From UBA1715 sp036752345 (GTDB taxonomy: Bacteria > Bacteroidota > Bacteroidia > Bacteroidales > UBA1715), in the NCBI GenBank assembly GCA_036752345.1, contig DAIOSV010000047.1, forward strand, positions 1 to 12,601: a DNA stretch of 12,601 nt. Direction: 5' to 3'. This document shows, one piece after another, positions 1 through 7,783 of this stretch (the first letter of the stretch is position 1; the number at the start of each line of letters is the position of its first letter). The translations under genes were made by a program, and so were the position numbers. Below the pieces are notes generated by a model. It saw nothing but the letters and a program-made list of their open reading frames with translations. It did no database searches and was not told the DNA's origin.

Positions 1-3000
1 TTTTTTAAGGTAAACAAATAATCTCCCTCAACAATTTCATATTTTCCATACATTTTCAAATCTCCACTTGGGTCCATTTTTACTTGCAAATTTCCTCTTC
101 CGCGGGCTTTGATAATATCACCGACTTTCGGGTCAAATATAATCTGTGCCAATGCATCGGGGGTAACATCAATAGTCAGATCAAGAGATAAACCTGACGT
201 AGAGGTTGTTTTTTGGTAGTTGTGAACGGTAGTTGTATCGGCAGAGAACAACAAAAAGTCGTACTGCCCCGAGAGTTCGGAATATGTCACCGGAATACTA
301 ACAGCGGTGTTATTCAATGTTTTCCCATTGCACGAAATATTCGTTTCTATTAAATCGCCTGTAATCCTTGCAGAACCGGCATAATATATCGTGCCATAAA
401 AATAGTCATTGTCTTTAGCAGTGGTATTCATCACAATCAGTTTCGGAGATTGAATGCCAATTACATAGTGAGGATTTGCTATTACTTTCAAATCAACAAA
501 ACCGTGAATTGTGGCTGTATTGGACATATAGTCGGTAAGGGTGAAGTCTGAAAATGAAAAACGGGAGTTTCGTGCTTTGAGTTTGCCCGAAAAAGAGTAC
601 GGCACATTGGTATATGCCACTTTTATTGCTCCATCCTTTGCTGTAAGTTCTCCAGAATAAGAGAGGTCGCTAATCTTTCCATTGACTGTACATGCACCAC
701 TTACACTGCCTGAAATATCGTTGACTGTTCCATAAAAAATTTCGCCAAACGTACTGAGTTTAAGATTAGTGAGAGTTACATCACTTGACAACGAATCAGT
801 TTCAGGAGTATATGCCCCATCGAGCGAAAGAATATCTGTTTCTCCATTTTTAATAGAAGCATGTGCCACCATTGCCATGCTTTTATTCTCCCAAAAACTG
901 CGGATTCGAAGCGATCCTAATACATTGTCATTAAAAGAAATAGCTTCTGACTGCACATCAGCAAAAATCAATGGCAACGCATACATGTTTTTGATGCGTA
1001 TAGTTCCATGTAATGGGCCACTCAAGCGTACTTTGGAATTGTTAATGAGTGTTGATACTTCTTGTAAATCATAGTTTTCAACAGAAATCACAAGATAGTC
1101 GTCTTTATCTTCCGAGACCGTTCCATCTATTTCAATTTTCTTGGCATCTTTATATAAACTAAAATTCGAAATAGCTATGCTTGACGTATCTACTACAATA
1201 TTGGAACGCGCCACATTCCACAAGGAGTCTGAAAAATACATTTGCGTCGGTTGCACTTCCAATAAAAATTTAGGAAGTTCTCCTTGTCGTTTTGTTTGCA
1301 TTTTCCCCAATATTTCTAGCTCTCCTTTGGTTTTGATTGACGATGCGTAATTCCACTTAAGACGTGTTTTAAGACTATCCTGCACTACATTGCATATCAC
1401 TTGAGCCGTATTGGTCGACCGCTCCGCTGAATCAAGAGCATATAGCAGATTAAAGTCTAATCCGGAAAGCGAACTAGTTCCATCCACTCTACAGTCATTC
1501 ATGACAATTTTTTTATAGGAACATTGTGGCGACGTTGCCAAAAGAGAACAGACATTATCGGCACCGGTATAAACCGCATCAAAACGAGTACCCGGTGCTA
1601 TTTTTAAGTCTGGTTGTATAACAGATAAAATGGAATTAAGATTTTTGACTGTAACCTCAACATGAAAATCTGACATGGCAACAATTGATTCCTTTGGCTT
1701 CGGCAACGATGAAATATGGGTGCTTAGTGTGGCCATGATATTGTTCACTAAATCTATGTATTGTCCTGTGCCTGAAACCTTTGCATCGAGAAAGGCAGAA
1801 TGCAACATCATATCTCGTTGTGCATCATCGTTTGAGACGTGCAGTGTGATATTTTTTGTAGAAAAAGAACCGGAAGCATTTGCATATTGTACATCATACA
1901 AAGCAACATCGCCACTCATATCATCTATTCGAGCTCCCGAAAAATCGACTTTGGTAGAAAATGAAAGATTTGATAAACTATCATGAATCAAATTGAGTTC
2001 GTCCAAGTTAGCTTTGTCAACTGAAGCAGTGAATTTAAAATCAGGGATAGTTTTAGACATATCAAGACCACCTTCAAACTGCATCCGCAAATTTTTGTCG
2101 TCGACATCAATTTTTCCCAAAAATTTACGAGTCGATAATTCGCCATTAATATTTATATTAGAATATTCATATCCATTGCACCGCAACGATTTAATTTGTC
2201 CGTCAACATCGGCACTAATCAACGAATCCGGGTTGAAGTTTGCTTCAACGGCTACCGTTCCTGATGTTTTCCCTATAATTGTATTGTTTGCAATAAATTT
2301 CGAAACATCAACTTCATCAAGCAAAACAGTGCCGGAACAGATATTCGTTTCCCCTTGTTTTAAACTGGCATCTACATCTACATTTCCTGCATTGGTTTGC
2401 AGTGTTCCTTGCGTTGACAAATCGTTCCAAACACCTTCTACAACGCCTTGATATTTGTAAACTATAATTTGCTCCAGAAACGATGGCAACTGCACATACT
2501 GTTCCTCGGCATAGGGAGGAATACGCGTGTGTGAAATGTCATATTGATTTGTTGCCAATTCTTTTGCATCAATGTAAAATCGAGTACTATCAATGTTGGG
2601 CAATCCGGTCACTTGCATGTCGCCCACAAAGCGGGAACTACGGCCATAGCCGATATGAAATTGTTTTGCTGAAAAATCCGACACCGTACCTTTTAAAATT
2701 CCTTGTACAGAAAAAGCATAGGGGAAATCTTTCAATGCTGAAGCAAAATAGGCAATGTCGTGTAACGTAATGGTAGTGCGATTCAAAACAGCTGTAAGAT
2801 GAACCTTAGTGATAAAATCCGAAAAGTCATCAAACGAACTGAATGCCATTGAATATTCTTTTGCAAAAACCTTTGATTCGGGTGTATAAATGGCAATGTT
2901 CTTACACTGAATTAACGTGTCGCACACATGAGCATCGGCGTGTAAATACTGAATATCCAAGCCTGATTGCTCCTGACATGAAAATTTTTCTATCGACAAA

Positions 3001-3587
3001 TTGTATGATCCATTATATATTGAAAACGCATGGGCTTGTAAAAACAAATCCGAAAGTGCTATGTTATTAAAATCAACACCAAAGTCAGAGTTAGATTTTA
3101 TGGTATTGTCTCGGTATGCAAAACGGCCATTCCGTATTGTAACTTGGTCTATCTCAAAACGAAACGGTGCAGTGGTGTCTGACGATTGAAGAGCATTAAG
3201 CATAGATGCTATGTTTAATTCGCCTTTCGCATTCTTTGCTATATAAATTGATGGTTCGGAGAGGCTCACATCGGCCAATGCCACATGCGATGAGTCTAGT
3301 TGCAATGTTTTGACGGTTGCATATAGCCACCGCGACGTCATAATGGTATCGCCTTGTAAATTGCAGGCTGTAACATTTTGTAACGCAATTCCTTTCCAAA
3401 AAATCGGATATACTTTTTCAATCTGTAATTGCAACCCTATAGCTGGTCCAACTTTTTGAACTACGGTGTCTGTTAATTTTCGTTGTATTGCGGGAATTTG
3501 CAGCACAAGATACGCCAACAAAATAATACCCACCATACCCAGTAGCAGCGACACACATATTTTTACTATCGGTTTTAGTATTCTCAA
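1..3587 (-). CDS. tamB: TamB/AsmA-like translocation and assembly module protein (3' end outside window)
   Basis: A minus-strand frame stays open from base 3587 to base 1: translated stretches near 3500-2200, 2130, 1830, 1170, 690, 210 and 1-120 all read in one frame without stops. About 1195 codons are present. The N-terminus is a short basic segment plus one hydrophobic anchor (about residues 7-30, VSLLLGMVGIILLAYLVLQI). A long polar, beta-rich region follows, as expected for the hydrophobic-groove bridge of AsmA/TamB proteins. Near the left edge, residues about 1179-1194 read MYGKYEIVEGDYLFTL, the G-x-Y-x-(I/L)-x-x-G-x-Y-x-F-x-L signature inside the TamB C-terminal domain (DUF490). The remaining few hundred residues therefore lie outside. 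The family is anchored in the inner membrane and spans the periplasm, working with a BamA-like TamA in outer-membrane protein or lipid transport. Start: an in-frame TGA at 3639-3641 is followed by no ATG before the membrane anchor, so TTG at 3587-3585 is the best start. The first in-frame ATG would cut the anchor in half. Confidence 0.88.
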   Translation of the reverse strand, partial: MRILKPIVKICVSLLLGMVGIILLAYLVLQIPAIQRKLTDTVVQKVGPAIGLQLQIEKVYPIFWKGIALQNVTACNLQGDTIMTSRWLYATVKTLQLDSSHVALADVSLSEPSIYIAKNAKGELNIASMLNALQSSDTTAPFRFEIDQVTIRNGRFAYRDNTIKSNSDFGVDFNNIALSDLFLQAHAFSIYNGSYNLSIEKFSCQEQSGLDIQYLHADAHVCDTLIQCKNIAIYTPESKVFAKEYSMAFSSFDDFSDFITKVHLTAVLNRTTITLHDIAYFASALKDFPYAFSVQGILKGTVSDFSAKQFHIGYGRSSRFVGDMQVTGLPNIDSTRFYIDAKELATNQYDISHTRIPPYAEEQYVQLPSFLEQIIVYKYQGVVEGVWNDLSTQGTLQTNAGNVDVDASLKQGETNICSGTVLLDEVDVSKFIANNTIIGKTSGTVAVEANFNPDSLISADVDGQIKSLRCNGYEYSNININGELSTRKFLGKIDVDDKNLRMQFEGGLDMSKTIPDFKFTASVDKANLDELNLIHDSLSNLSFSTKVDFSGARIDDMSGDVALYDVQYANASGSFSTKNITLHVSNDDAQRDMMLHSAFLDAKVSGTGQYIDLVNNIMATLSTHISSLPKPKESIVAMSDFHVEVTVKNLNSILSVIQPDLKIAPGTRFDAVYTGADNVCSLLATSPQCSYKKIVMNDCRVDGTSSLSGLDFNLLYALDSAERSTNTAQVICNVVQDSLKTRLKWNYASSIKTKGELEILGKMQTKRQGELPKFLLEVQPTQMYFSDSLWNVARSNIVVDTSSIAISNFSLYKDAKKIEIDGTVSEDKDDYLVISVENYDLQEVSTLINNSKVRLSGPLHGTIRIKNMYALPLIFADVQSEAISFNDNVLGSLRIRSFWENKSMAMVAHASIKNGETDILSLDGAYTPETDSLSSDVTLTNLKLSTFGEIFYGTVNDISGSVSGACTVNGKISDLSYSGELTAKDGAIKVAYTNVPYSFSGKLKARNSRFSFSDFTLTDYMSNTATIHGFVDLKVIANPHYVIGIQSPKLIVMNTTAKDNDYFYGTIYYAGSARITGDLIETNISCNGKTLNNTAVSIPVTYSELSGQYDFLLFSADTTTVHNYQKTTSTSGLSLDLTIDVTPDALAQIIFDPKVGDIIKARGRGNLQVKMDPSGDLKMYGKYEIVEGDYLFTLK

Positions 3588-3600
3588 AGGAAAATAACTG

Positions 3601-3608
3601 TATTTTTG
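3601..3608 (+). promoter_or_regulatory. putative tsaD -7 element
   Basis: TATTTTTG matches TAnnTTTG about 50 bases before the tsaD start. No clear TTG sits 17-23 bases upstream, so only the -7 half is supported. It is only 4 bases from the tamB -7 box on the other strand. Confidence 0.4.
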
Positions 3609-3612
3609 TATG

Positions 3613-3643
3613 CAAATATATATAGAAGTCGGGAGGTATCAAC
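3613..3643 (-). promoter_or_regulatory. tamB promoter (Bacteroidota type)
   Basis: On the minus strand, TATATTTG (3620-3613) matches the -7 consensus TAnnTTTG. GTTG (3643-3640) gives the -33 element, with exactly 19 bases between TTG and the -7 box. Transcription would start near 3606, leaving a leader of about 20 bases before the proposed TTG start, which supports that start. The element lies inside the transcribed leader of the divergent tsaD. Confidence 0.6.
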
Positions 3644-3657
3644 CGATAAAATAAATT

Positions 3658-4698
3658 ATGAGTACAACTATTCTTGCAATAGAATCATCATGTGATGACA
3701 CATCCGCCGCCGTTTTACGCGATGGCATTCTTCTCTCCAACACCATAGCAAGCCAAAAAGTACACGAACGATATGGTGGTGTTGTTCCCGAATTGGCATC
3801 GCGTTCACATCAAGAAAACATTATACCTGTGGTTGATGACGCATTGAAGCAAGCACACGTTACTCCTGATGAAATTGATGCAATAGGATTTACCCGCGGC
3901 CCGGGATTGCTTGGCTCACTGCTTGTTGGCAGTTCTTTTGCCAAAGCATTTGCATTAGCAAAAGGATGCAAACTCATAGAAATCAATCACTTGCACGGTC
4001 ATGTATTGGCAAACTTCATAGAAACGCCTGAAACAGCAGGTAAAGAGCAAGCAAAATTTCCGTTTCTCTGCCTCTTGGTATCCGGCGGTCACACACAAAT
4101 TATTGTAGTCGAAAGTTTTACCAAAATGAGAATTATTGGTACTACCATTGATGATGCAGCAGGTGAAGCTTTTGATAAATGTGCAAAGGTATTAGGATTA
4201 CCCTACCCCGGCGGACCACAGATAGACCGTCATGCAAAAGAAGGAAATCCTAAGGCTTTTCAGTTCAACAAACCGCACATTCCCGACCTTGATTTCAGTT
4301 TCAGCGGACTTAAAACCTCCGTTTTATACTTCATCCAAAAAGAAGTAAAAAAGAATCCAAATTTCGTTACCGAAAATATTGATGACTTATGTGCATCAAT
4401 TCAAACCACCATCATTGATATTTTATTAAAAAAATTAAGTTTGGCTGCCAAGCAAACGGGTATAACTGACGTGGTAATAGGTGGTGGTGTAGCTGCGAAT
4501 TCAGGACTGCGAAATGCCATAGTTGCTGCCGGCGAAAAAAATGGATGGCGAACATTCTTACCCGAACTCCGTTACACTACCGACAATGCTGCTATGATAG
4601 GACTTGCTGCATATCATAAATATCTTGCCGGAGAATTTATTGGACAAAATATTGCACCTCGTGCTCGATATTCTTTGCAAGAATATTTTGCAAAATAG
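3658..4698 (+). CDS. tsaD: tRNA N6-adenosine threonylcarbamoyltransferase TsaD
   Basis: The 346-residue protein is full length for the bacterial Kae1/TsaD/YgjD family. With TsaB and TsaE it transfers the threonylcarbamoyl group from threonylcarbamoyl-AMP to A37 of ANN-decoding tRNAs (t6A) in the cytoplasm. Visible ASKHA-fold motifs, in order: AIESSCDDTSAA near residues 7-18; the family segment around HQEN (51-54); GPGLLGSLLVG (81-91); HLHGH (111-115), whose His111 and His115 fit the family metal ligands; VSGGHTQ (141-147); TIDDAAGEAFDKCAKVLGL (163-181); FSFSGLKTS (213-221); GGGVAANSGLR (275-285); and TDNAAMIG (308-315), with Asp309 as the third metal ligand. All key residues are present. The ATG at 3658 follows an A/T-rich leader without a useful Shine-Dalgarno: a GGAGG at 3632-3636 is 21 bases away, too far. 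It is divergent from tamB and followed closely by the siaB-like gene, which has its own promoter. Confidence 0.98.
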   Translation: MSTTILAIESSCDDTSAAVLRDGILLSNTIASQKVHERYGGVVPELASRSHQENIIPVVDDALKQAHVTPDEIDAIGFTRGPGLLGSLLVGSSFAKAFALAKGCKLIEINHLHGHVLANFIETPETAGKEQAKFPFLCLLVSGGHTQIIVVESFTKMRIIGTTIDDAAGEAFDKCAKVLGLPYPGGPQIDRHAKEGNPKAFQFNKPHIPDLDFSFSGLKTSVLYFIQKEVKKNPNFVTENIDDLCASIQTTIIDILLKKLSLAAKQTGITDVVIGGGVAANSGLRNAIVAAGEKNGWRTFLPELRYTTDNAAMIGLAAYHKYLAGEFIGQNIAPRARYSLQEYFAK

Positions 4699-4717
4699 AT
4701 TACTTTTCATACCTTTG
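4687..4717 (+). promoter_or_regulatory. promoter of the SiaB/SiaC-like genes
   Basis: TTTG (4687-4690), 19 bases, then TACCTTTG (4710-4717) is a textbook Bacteroidota -33/-7 pair. The -33 element overlaps the last codons of tsaD. Transcription would begin around 4722-4725, only about 10 bases before the ATG at 4735, so the message would be nearly leaderless. It shows that the module need not depend on tsaD transcription. Confidence 0.65.
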
Positions 4718-4734
4718 AAAGTAAATTCAACTTA

Positions 4735-5607
4735 ATGGAAAAAAATATTTTTTCTTTTAAAGGTGATCGTATTACGAAATCATCAATAGAACCGATATTG
4801 GAGGAAATAAAGGAGATTGTAAGAACTGAGCAACTATCAAAAACCGTTGGTCATTCTCTTCTCTCTATTATTTCGGAGATAACGAACAATGTGGCTTGTT
4901 ACGGATATCAAGATGACTCTAAGGGTAACGATAAATTAGAAATCTCTCTTGATGATACAATAATTCACATATTTTCACAAAGCCTTATATCAAATGCATA
5001 CGTAGGACATATTACCATTTGGTTGAACAAAATGAACCTCATGAGCCAAGAAGAACTAAAAAATCTCCAACAAAAGACTTTATCCGAAAACCTCAATTAT
5101 AAGGGTAATGCAAGTATTGGTCTTATAATGGTACGAAGAAGAATTTGCAAACCAATGGTTTGTAAATTTAAACCCCATAATGATGATATTTCATATATGT
5201 CATTGGAAATGGACCTAAAAAAGGATTTGCATATAAATTTTGAAAAAGAACAAACAAAACGTACTCCACAAGTAAAATTTGATGTGCCAAATCAGTCTTT
5301 TGAAATTACCGGAGTTTCGTTCCCAGAAGATCCAGAGGACTATTATAACGAGATAGAAGAATGGATTAAATTGAATGAACCATATATAATCGACATGAAA
5401 AGTCCTATTCTCAAAATTGATCTTGATTATTTCAATTCTATTTCGCTTAAAAACATTGTTCGTCTTGTGAGGGATTTAATTTCTACAAATTTCGATAAGT
5501 TCACTATTAATTGGTACTATGACATTGACGATGAAATTTCGCACGAAGAAGGCATAGAAATGAGTGAAATTTTGCATAAGAATTTCAATTTTATTCCAAA
5601 AAAATAA
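4735..5607 (+). CDS. SiaB-like protein kinase fused to a degenerate SiaC-like domain
   Basis: The 290-residue soluble protein has two parts. Residues about 1-165 resemble SiaB-family kinases (DUF6272, a GHKL-like ATPase fold). The helix SEITNNVACYG (47-57) carries an E-x-x-x-N N-box (Glu48, Asn52). NLMSQEELKNL (101-111) precedes the glycine-containing segment YKGNASIGLIMVRRR (122-136), which looks like the family's GxGLI nucleotide-lid motif, though with Ser for the first Gly. Residues about 177-290 resemble SiaC (DUF1987) and align along their length with the next gene: TPQVKFD (177-183), FPEDPEDYY (196-204), IEEWI (207-211), LDYFNSIS (230-237), INWYYDIDDE (258-267). The SiaC phospho-acceptor motif YFNTSS reads YFNSIS here, so Ser235 replaces Thr. 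In Pseudomonas, SiaB phosphorylates SiaC. Known relatives are, as I recall, mostly separate proteins, so the fusion is unusual. A C-terminal pseudo-substrate or scaffold role is inference. Confidence 0.78.
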   Translation: MEKNIFSFKGDRITKSSIEPILEEIKEIVRTEQLSKTVGHSLLSIISEITNNVACYGYQDDSKGNDKLEISLDDTIIHIFSQSLISNAYVGHITIWLNKMNLMSQEELKNLQQKTLSENLNYKGNASIGLIMVRRRICKPMVCKFKPHNDDISYMSLEMDLKKDLHINFEKEQTKRTPQVKFDVPNQSFEITGVSFPEDPEDYYNEIEEWIKLNEPYIIDMKSPILKIDLDYFNSISLKNIVRLVRDLISTNFDKFTINWYYDIDDEISHEEGIEMSEILHKNFNFIPKK

Positions 5608-5610
5608 ATG

Positions 5611-5618
5611 TACATTTG
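5611..5618 (+). promoter_or_regulatory. putative internal promoter/operator before the stand-alone siaC
   Basis: TACATTTG exactly matches the TAnnTTTG -7 box, 20 bases before the ATG at 5638. No good TTG lies at the expected -33 distance. The box forms the left half of a perfect inverted repeat TACAT-TTGTA-ATGTA (5611-5625), which could be an operator or chance in AT-rich DNA. Confidence 0.35.
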
Positions 5619-5637
5619 TAATGTAAATTAAAAAACT

Positions 5638-6024
5638 ATGACTATGAATAATATTGTAATAGTAGGATCAGCAAAAACACCGGATTTGAATTTTGACGCA
5701 AAATCAGGAGTCCTTACAATTAAAGGTCGTTCTATACCTGAAAATTCAGTGGAGTTTTACAAACCGGCTCTTGAATGGCTTGATGAATATATGAAACAAC
5801 CACTAGATAAAACAGTTGTTAATATTCAATTAGAATACTTTAACACAAGTTCATCAAAATGCATTCTCGACATTTTAAAGAAATTTGAACTCATAGCAAA
5901 AGGTGGTAACAACATCATTATTAATTGGCACTACGAAAGTGACGACGAAGATATGTTAGAAGCCGGTGAAGATTATCAATCTATCATAAAAGCTCCTTTC
6001 AATATGGTTGAAGTAGAAGATTAA
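5638..6024 (+). CDS. SiaC-family regulatory phosphoprotein
   Basis: The 128-residue protein matches the DUF1987/SiaC family over its full length. Motifs: GVLTIKGRSIPENSVEFYKP (24-43), LEWLDEY (45-51), LEYFNTSSSK (65-74), IINWHYESDDEDMLEAGEDY (94-113). SiaC has a SpoIIAA/STAS-like fold. In Pseudomonas aeruginosa the SiaB kinase phosphorylates Thr68 of SiaC and the PP2C phosphatase SiaA reverses this; unphosphorylated SiaC binds and activates the diguanylate cyclase SiaD. By motif alignment Thr70 here is the phospho-acceptor. It lies 30 bases after the fused kinase gene and is most likely its substrate. No SiaA- or SiaD-like gene is present in the window, so its partner is unknown. Translation may start at either Met1 or Met3 (ATGACTATG); the first is used. 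A strong terminator follows directly. Confidence 0.88.
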   Translation: MTMNNIVIVGSAKTPDLNFDAKSGVLTIKGRSIPENSVEFYKPALEWLDEYMKQPLDKTVVNIQLEYFNTSSSKCILDILKKFELIAKGGNNIIINWHYESDDEDMLEAGEDYQSIIKAPFNMVEVED

Positions 6025-6042
6025 GTTTCTACATAACTATAC

Positions 6043-6081
6043 AAAAAAGACGATGTTGAGAATTTCAGCATCGTCTTTTTT
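6043..6081. terminator. bidirectional intrinsic terminator between siaC and the response regulator
   Basis: A-run, then GACGATGTTGA, loop GAATT, TCAGCATCGTC, then a T-run: an 11-pair stem with one G-U pair, flanked by A6 and T6. The gene on either side points towards it, so it can end both transcripts. Confidence 0.9.
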
Positions 6082-6109
6082 ATTTTACCTGAAAAGATAA
6101 ACTCTACTA

Positions 6110-6751
6110 CTACACTTCAAAAATCCCATTTTTGATAGCATACACAACCAATCCGGCAGTATTCTTAGCCTCAGTTTTGAGCAACAAATTTTCACGATGC
6201 TTGTCAACCGTGCGCTTGCTTATGCACAACAAATCGGCTATTTCTTGATTCGACAAACCTTTGCAAATATTGTAAAGCACCTCTATTTCACGTTCTGTCA
6301 AATCTAAAACCGGTTTCTCGGTCTTCTTTTTGTACATACTAGAAATGATGTGCTCCAATATCTCGGGAGAAAAAAAGTTGTTCCCCTCATATACCTCAAC
6401 TATTGCTTTCTGCACATCTTCAAACTGTGAATTTTTTAGCAAGAAACCTTTAACCCCCACATCAATCATCTTGGTGTAGTACTCCTCTTCGGAAAACATT
6501 GACAATGCTATAATTTTGAGGTCTGGATATTTTTCCAATGCTAGCTTTGATGCTGTAATGCCGTCAACTTCAGGCATTTGAATGTCCATAATCACCAAGT
6601 CAGGTTTTGTTACATCTAGTTTATCCAAAAAAATCCGTCCATTCTCTGACTCTTCCACGTCGGCAATAAAATTGCTCTGCAAGAGTAGAAATTTCAGTCC
6701 CTCGCGAAACAAAGAATGGTCGTCAACCAAATGTATGTGCAATTTTTTCAT
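6110..6751 (-). CDS. NarL/FixJ-type response regulator with LuxR-type DNA-binding domain
   Basis: The 213-residue protein has a receiver domain (about 1-120) with the acidic pair Asp10-Asp11, phospho-acceptor Asp56 in LVIMDIQMPEVDG, Ser84 at the switch position and Lys106 in GFLLKN. A LuxR/GerE helix-turn-helix follows (about 148-213): LTEREIEVLYNICKGLSNQEIA, then ISKRTVDKHRENLLLKT as the recognition region. It is a cytoplasmic transcription factor activated by phosphotransfer. The partner is clearly the upstream kinase: the kinase stop TAA (6753-6751) and this ATG (6751-6749) share one base, implying translational coupling and fixed stoichiometry. Target genes cannot be read from the sequence. 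All catalytic residues are intact. Confidence 0.95.
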   Translation of the reverse strand: MKKLHIHLVDDHSLFREGLKFLLLQSNFIADVEESENGRIFLDKLDVTKPDLVIMDIQMPEVDGITASKLALEKYPDLKIIALSMFSEEEYYTKMIDVGVKGFLLKNSQFEDVQKAIVEVYEGNNFFSPEILEHIISSMYKKKTEKPVLDLTEREIEVLYNICKGLSNQEIADLLCISKRTVDKHRENLLLKTEAKNTAGLVVYAIKNGIFEV

Positions 6752-7698
6752 TATACTCGCACGTTGATAGAAACTTTCATGCCATTTTTAGGGGAACTTA
6801 CAATAGCTATTGCCCCATTTATTGACTTAACTCTTGACTCAATATTAGACAAACCCATGCCTTTATTATTCGCCATTTCTTCCATGTCAAAACCAATTCC
6901 GTCATCGGAATAATGCATACTCAAAATACCGGCATCTTGCGAAAGTGAAATTGAAAGATTACGGGCAGCGGCATGGCGCAACGTGTTTGTAATTAATTCA
7001 CAAGCAACACGATACATGACCGTTTCTACCGTAAAATCATATCGTTTACCTTCAAGATTAGATTTATAGGTTAACTGAGTATTTTGCTTAATCATAACGG
7101 TATCAAGGAATGATTTGATGGCACGTTCCAAGCCGAAATTTGCCAAAATATGAGGGCTCAATTTGTTTGAAATTTCTTTGATTGTAATAATAGCCTCATC
7201 TATTGCAAAATTAGTTTTTAGCATTATCAACTTGTTGTCATCAGTTGCAATATCTTTATTCAACGCAGAAAAAGCCATTTTAATTGAAGAAAGAATTGGT
7301 CCTAAACCATCGTGCAGTTCTTTGGCGAATGTTTGGCGCTCGTTTTCCTCGGTACGAACAATTGCTGAGAATACCCGATTTTCGTTTTCCTTTGCAAGAT
7401 TCTCCATTCTTCGTGTATAGTTGAACAATTTCTTCATATAGATTGTTCCAAAGAAAACAAGCAATGAGATAGCCACCGAAATCCAGTTACTCAAAACTGA
7501 TACATCAGAAATCTGAGATCGTCTCAACTGAGCAATGTATATAAGGTCATAAATACGTTGCCCAGCCATTGCGGTAAATGCTATTGAAAGTAATATCCAT
7601 GCAATGTTGAATCTTGTGCGTTTAATTAAACTAATAGCCAAAACCGATGATATGAGCAAGAGTGCAACCGAAAGCGCGAGCGCAATAAAAATAAGCAT
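6751..7698 (-). CDS. membrane sensor histidine kinase, NarX/DesK-like (HisKA_3)
   Basis: The 315-residue protein has three predicted hydrophobic segments (about 2-25, 33-55, 68-90). They are joined by short loops with no large extracytoplasmic sensor domain, so the signal is probably sensed within or at the membrane. A short coiled-coil-like linker (about 90-120) leads to the HisKA_3 dimerisation box ERQTFAKELHDGLGPILSSIK (120-140), with phospho-acceptor His129 in ELHDGLGP. The HATPase_c domain (about 225-315) shows the N-box ELITNTLRHA (234-243), DDGIGFD (265-271) and GMGLSNI (280-286). It autophosphorylates and passes phosphate to the response regulator that overlaps its 3' end. No convincing TAnnTTTG promoter was found just upstream; TATCTTTA about 25 bases before the ATG is one mismatch off and lacks a -33 partner. 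The ligand is unknown. Confidence 0.94.
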   Translation of the reverse strand: MLIFIALALSVALLLISSVLAISLIKRTRFNIAWILLSIAFTAMAGQRIYDLIYIAQLRRSQISDVSVLSNWISVAISLLVFFGTIYMKKLFNYTRRMENLAKENENRVFSAIVRTEENERQTFAKELHDGLGPILSSIKMAFSALNKDIATDDNKLIMLKTNFAIDEAIITIKEISNKLSPHILANFGLERAIKSFLDTVMIKQNTQLTYKSNLEGKRYDFTVETVMYRVACELITNTLRHAAARNLSISLSQDAGILSMHYSDDGIGFDMEEMANNKGMGLSNIESRVKSINGAIAIVSSPKNGMKVSINVRV

Positions 7699-7755
7699 AG
7701 TCTTCTAATATTATTTGACGTAAAGATATTCATATTTTTTCAAAAAATTTATTCT

Positions 7756-7763
7756 TACATTTG
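7756..7763 (+). promoter_or_regulatory. putative -7 element for the small membrane protein
   Basis: TACATTTG matches TAnnTTTG 20 bases before the ATG at 7784. No TTG is visible at the expected -33 distance, so it is only a half-match. Confidence 0.4.
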
Positions 7764-7783
7764 CAATATAATTTTAACAAGCT

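Noticed and set aside
1993..2451. Plus-strand open frame of 152 codons, and several others between 769 and 3189
   Set aside because: All are antisense to the continuous tamB frame. Their translations show no domain, and the minus frame carries a membrane anchor and the TamB signature.
3632..3636. GGAGG as a Shine-Dalgarno site for tsaD
   Set aside because: It is 21 bases from the ATG, too far for a ribosome binding site, and the other genes in the window use none.
3418..3642. Minus-strand ATG frame of 74 codons at the start of tamB
   Set aside because: It starts upstream of tamB in another frame and overlaps the tamB N-terminal anchor region. Its translation resembles nothing, and the TamB frame explains the region.
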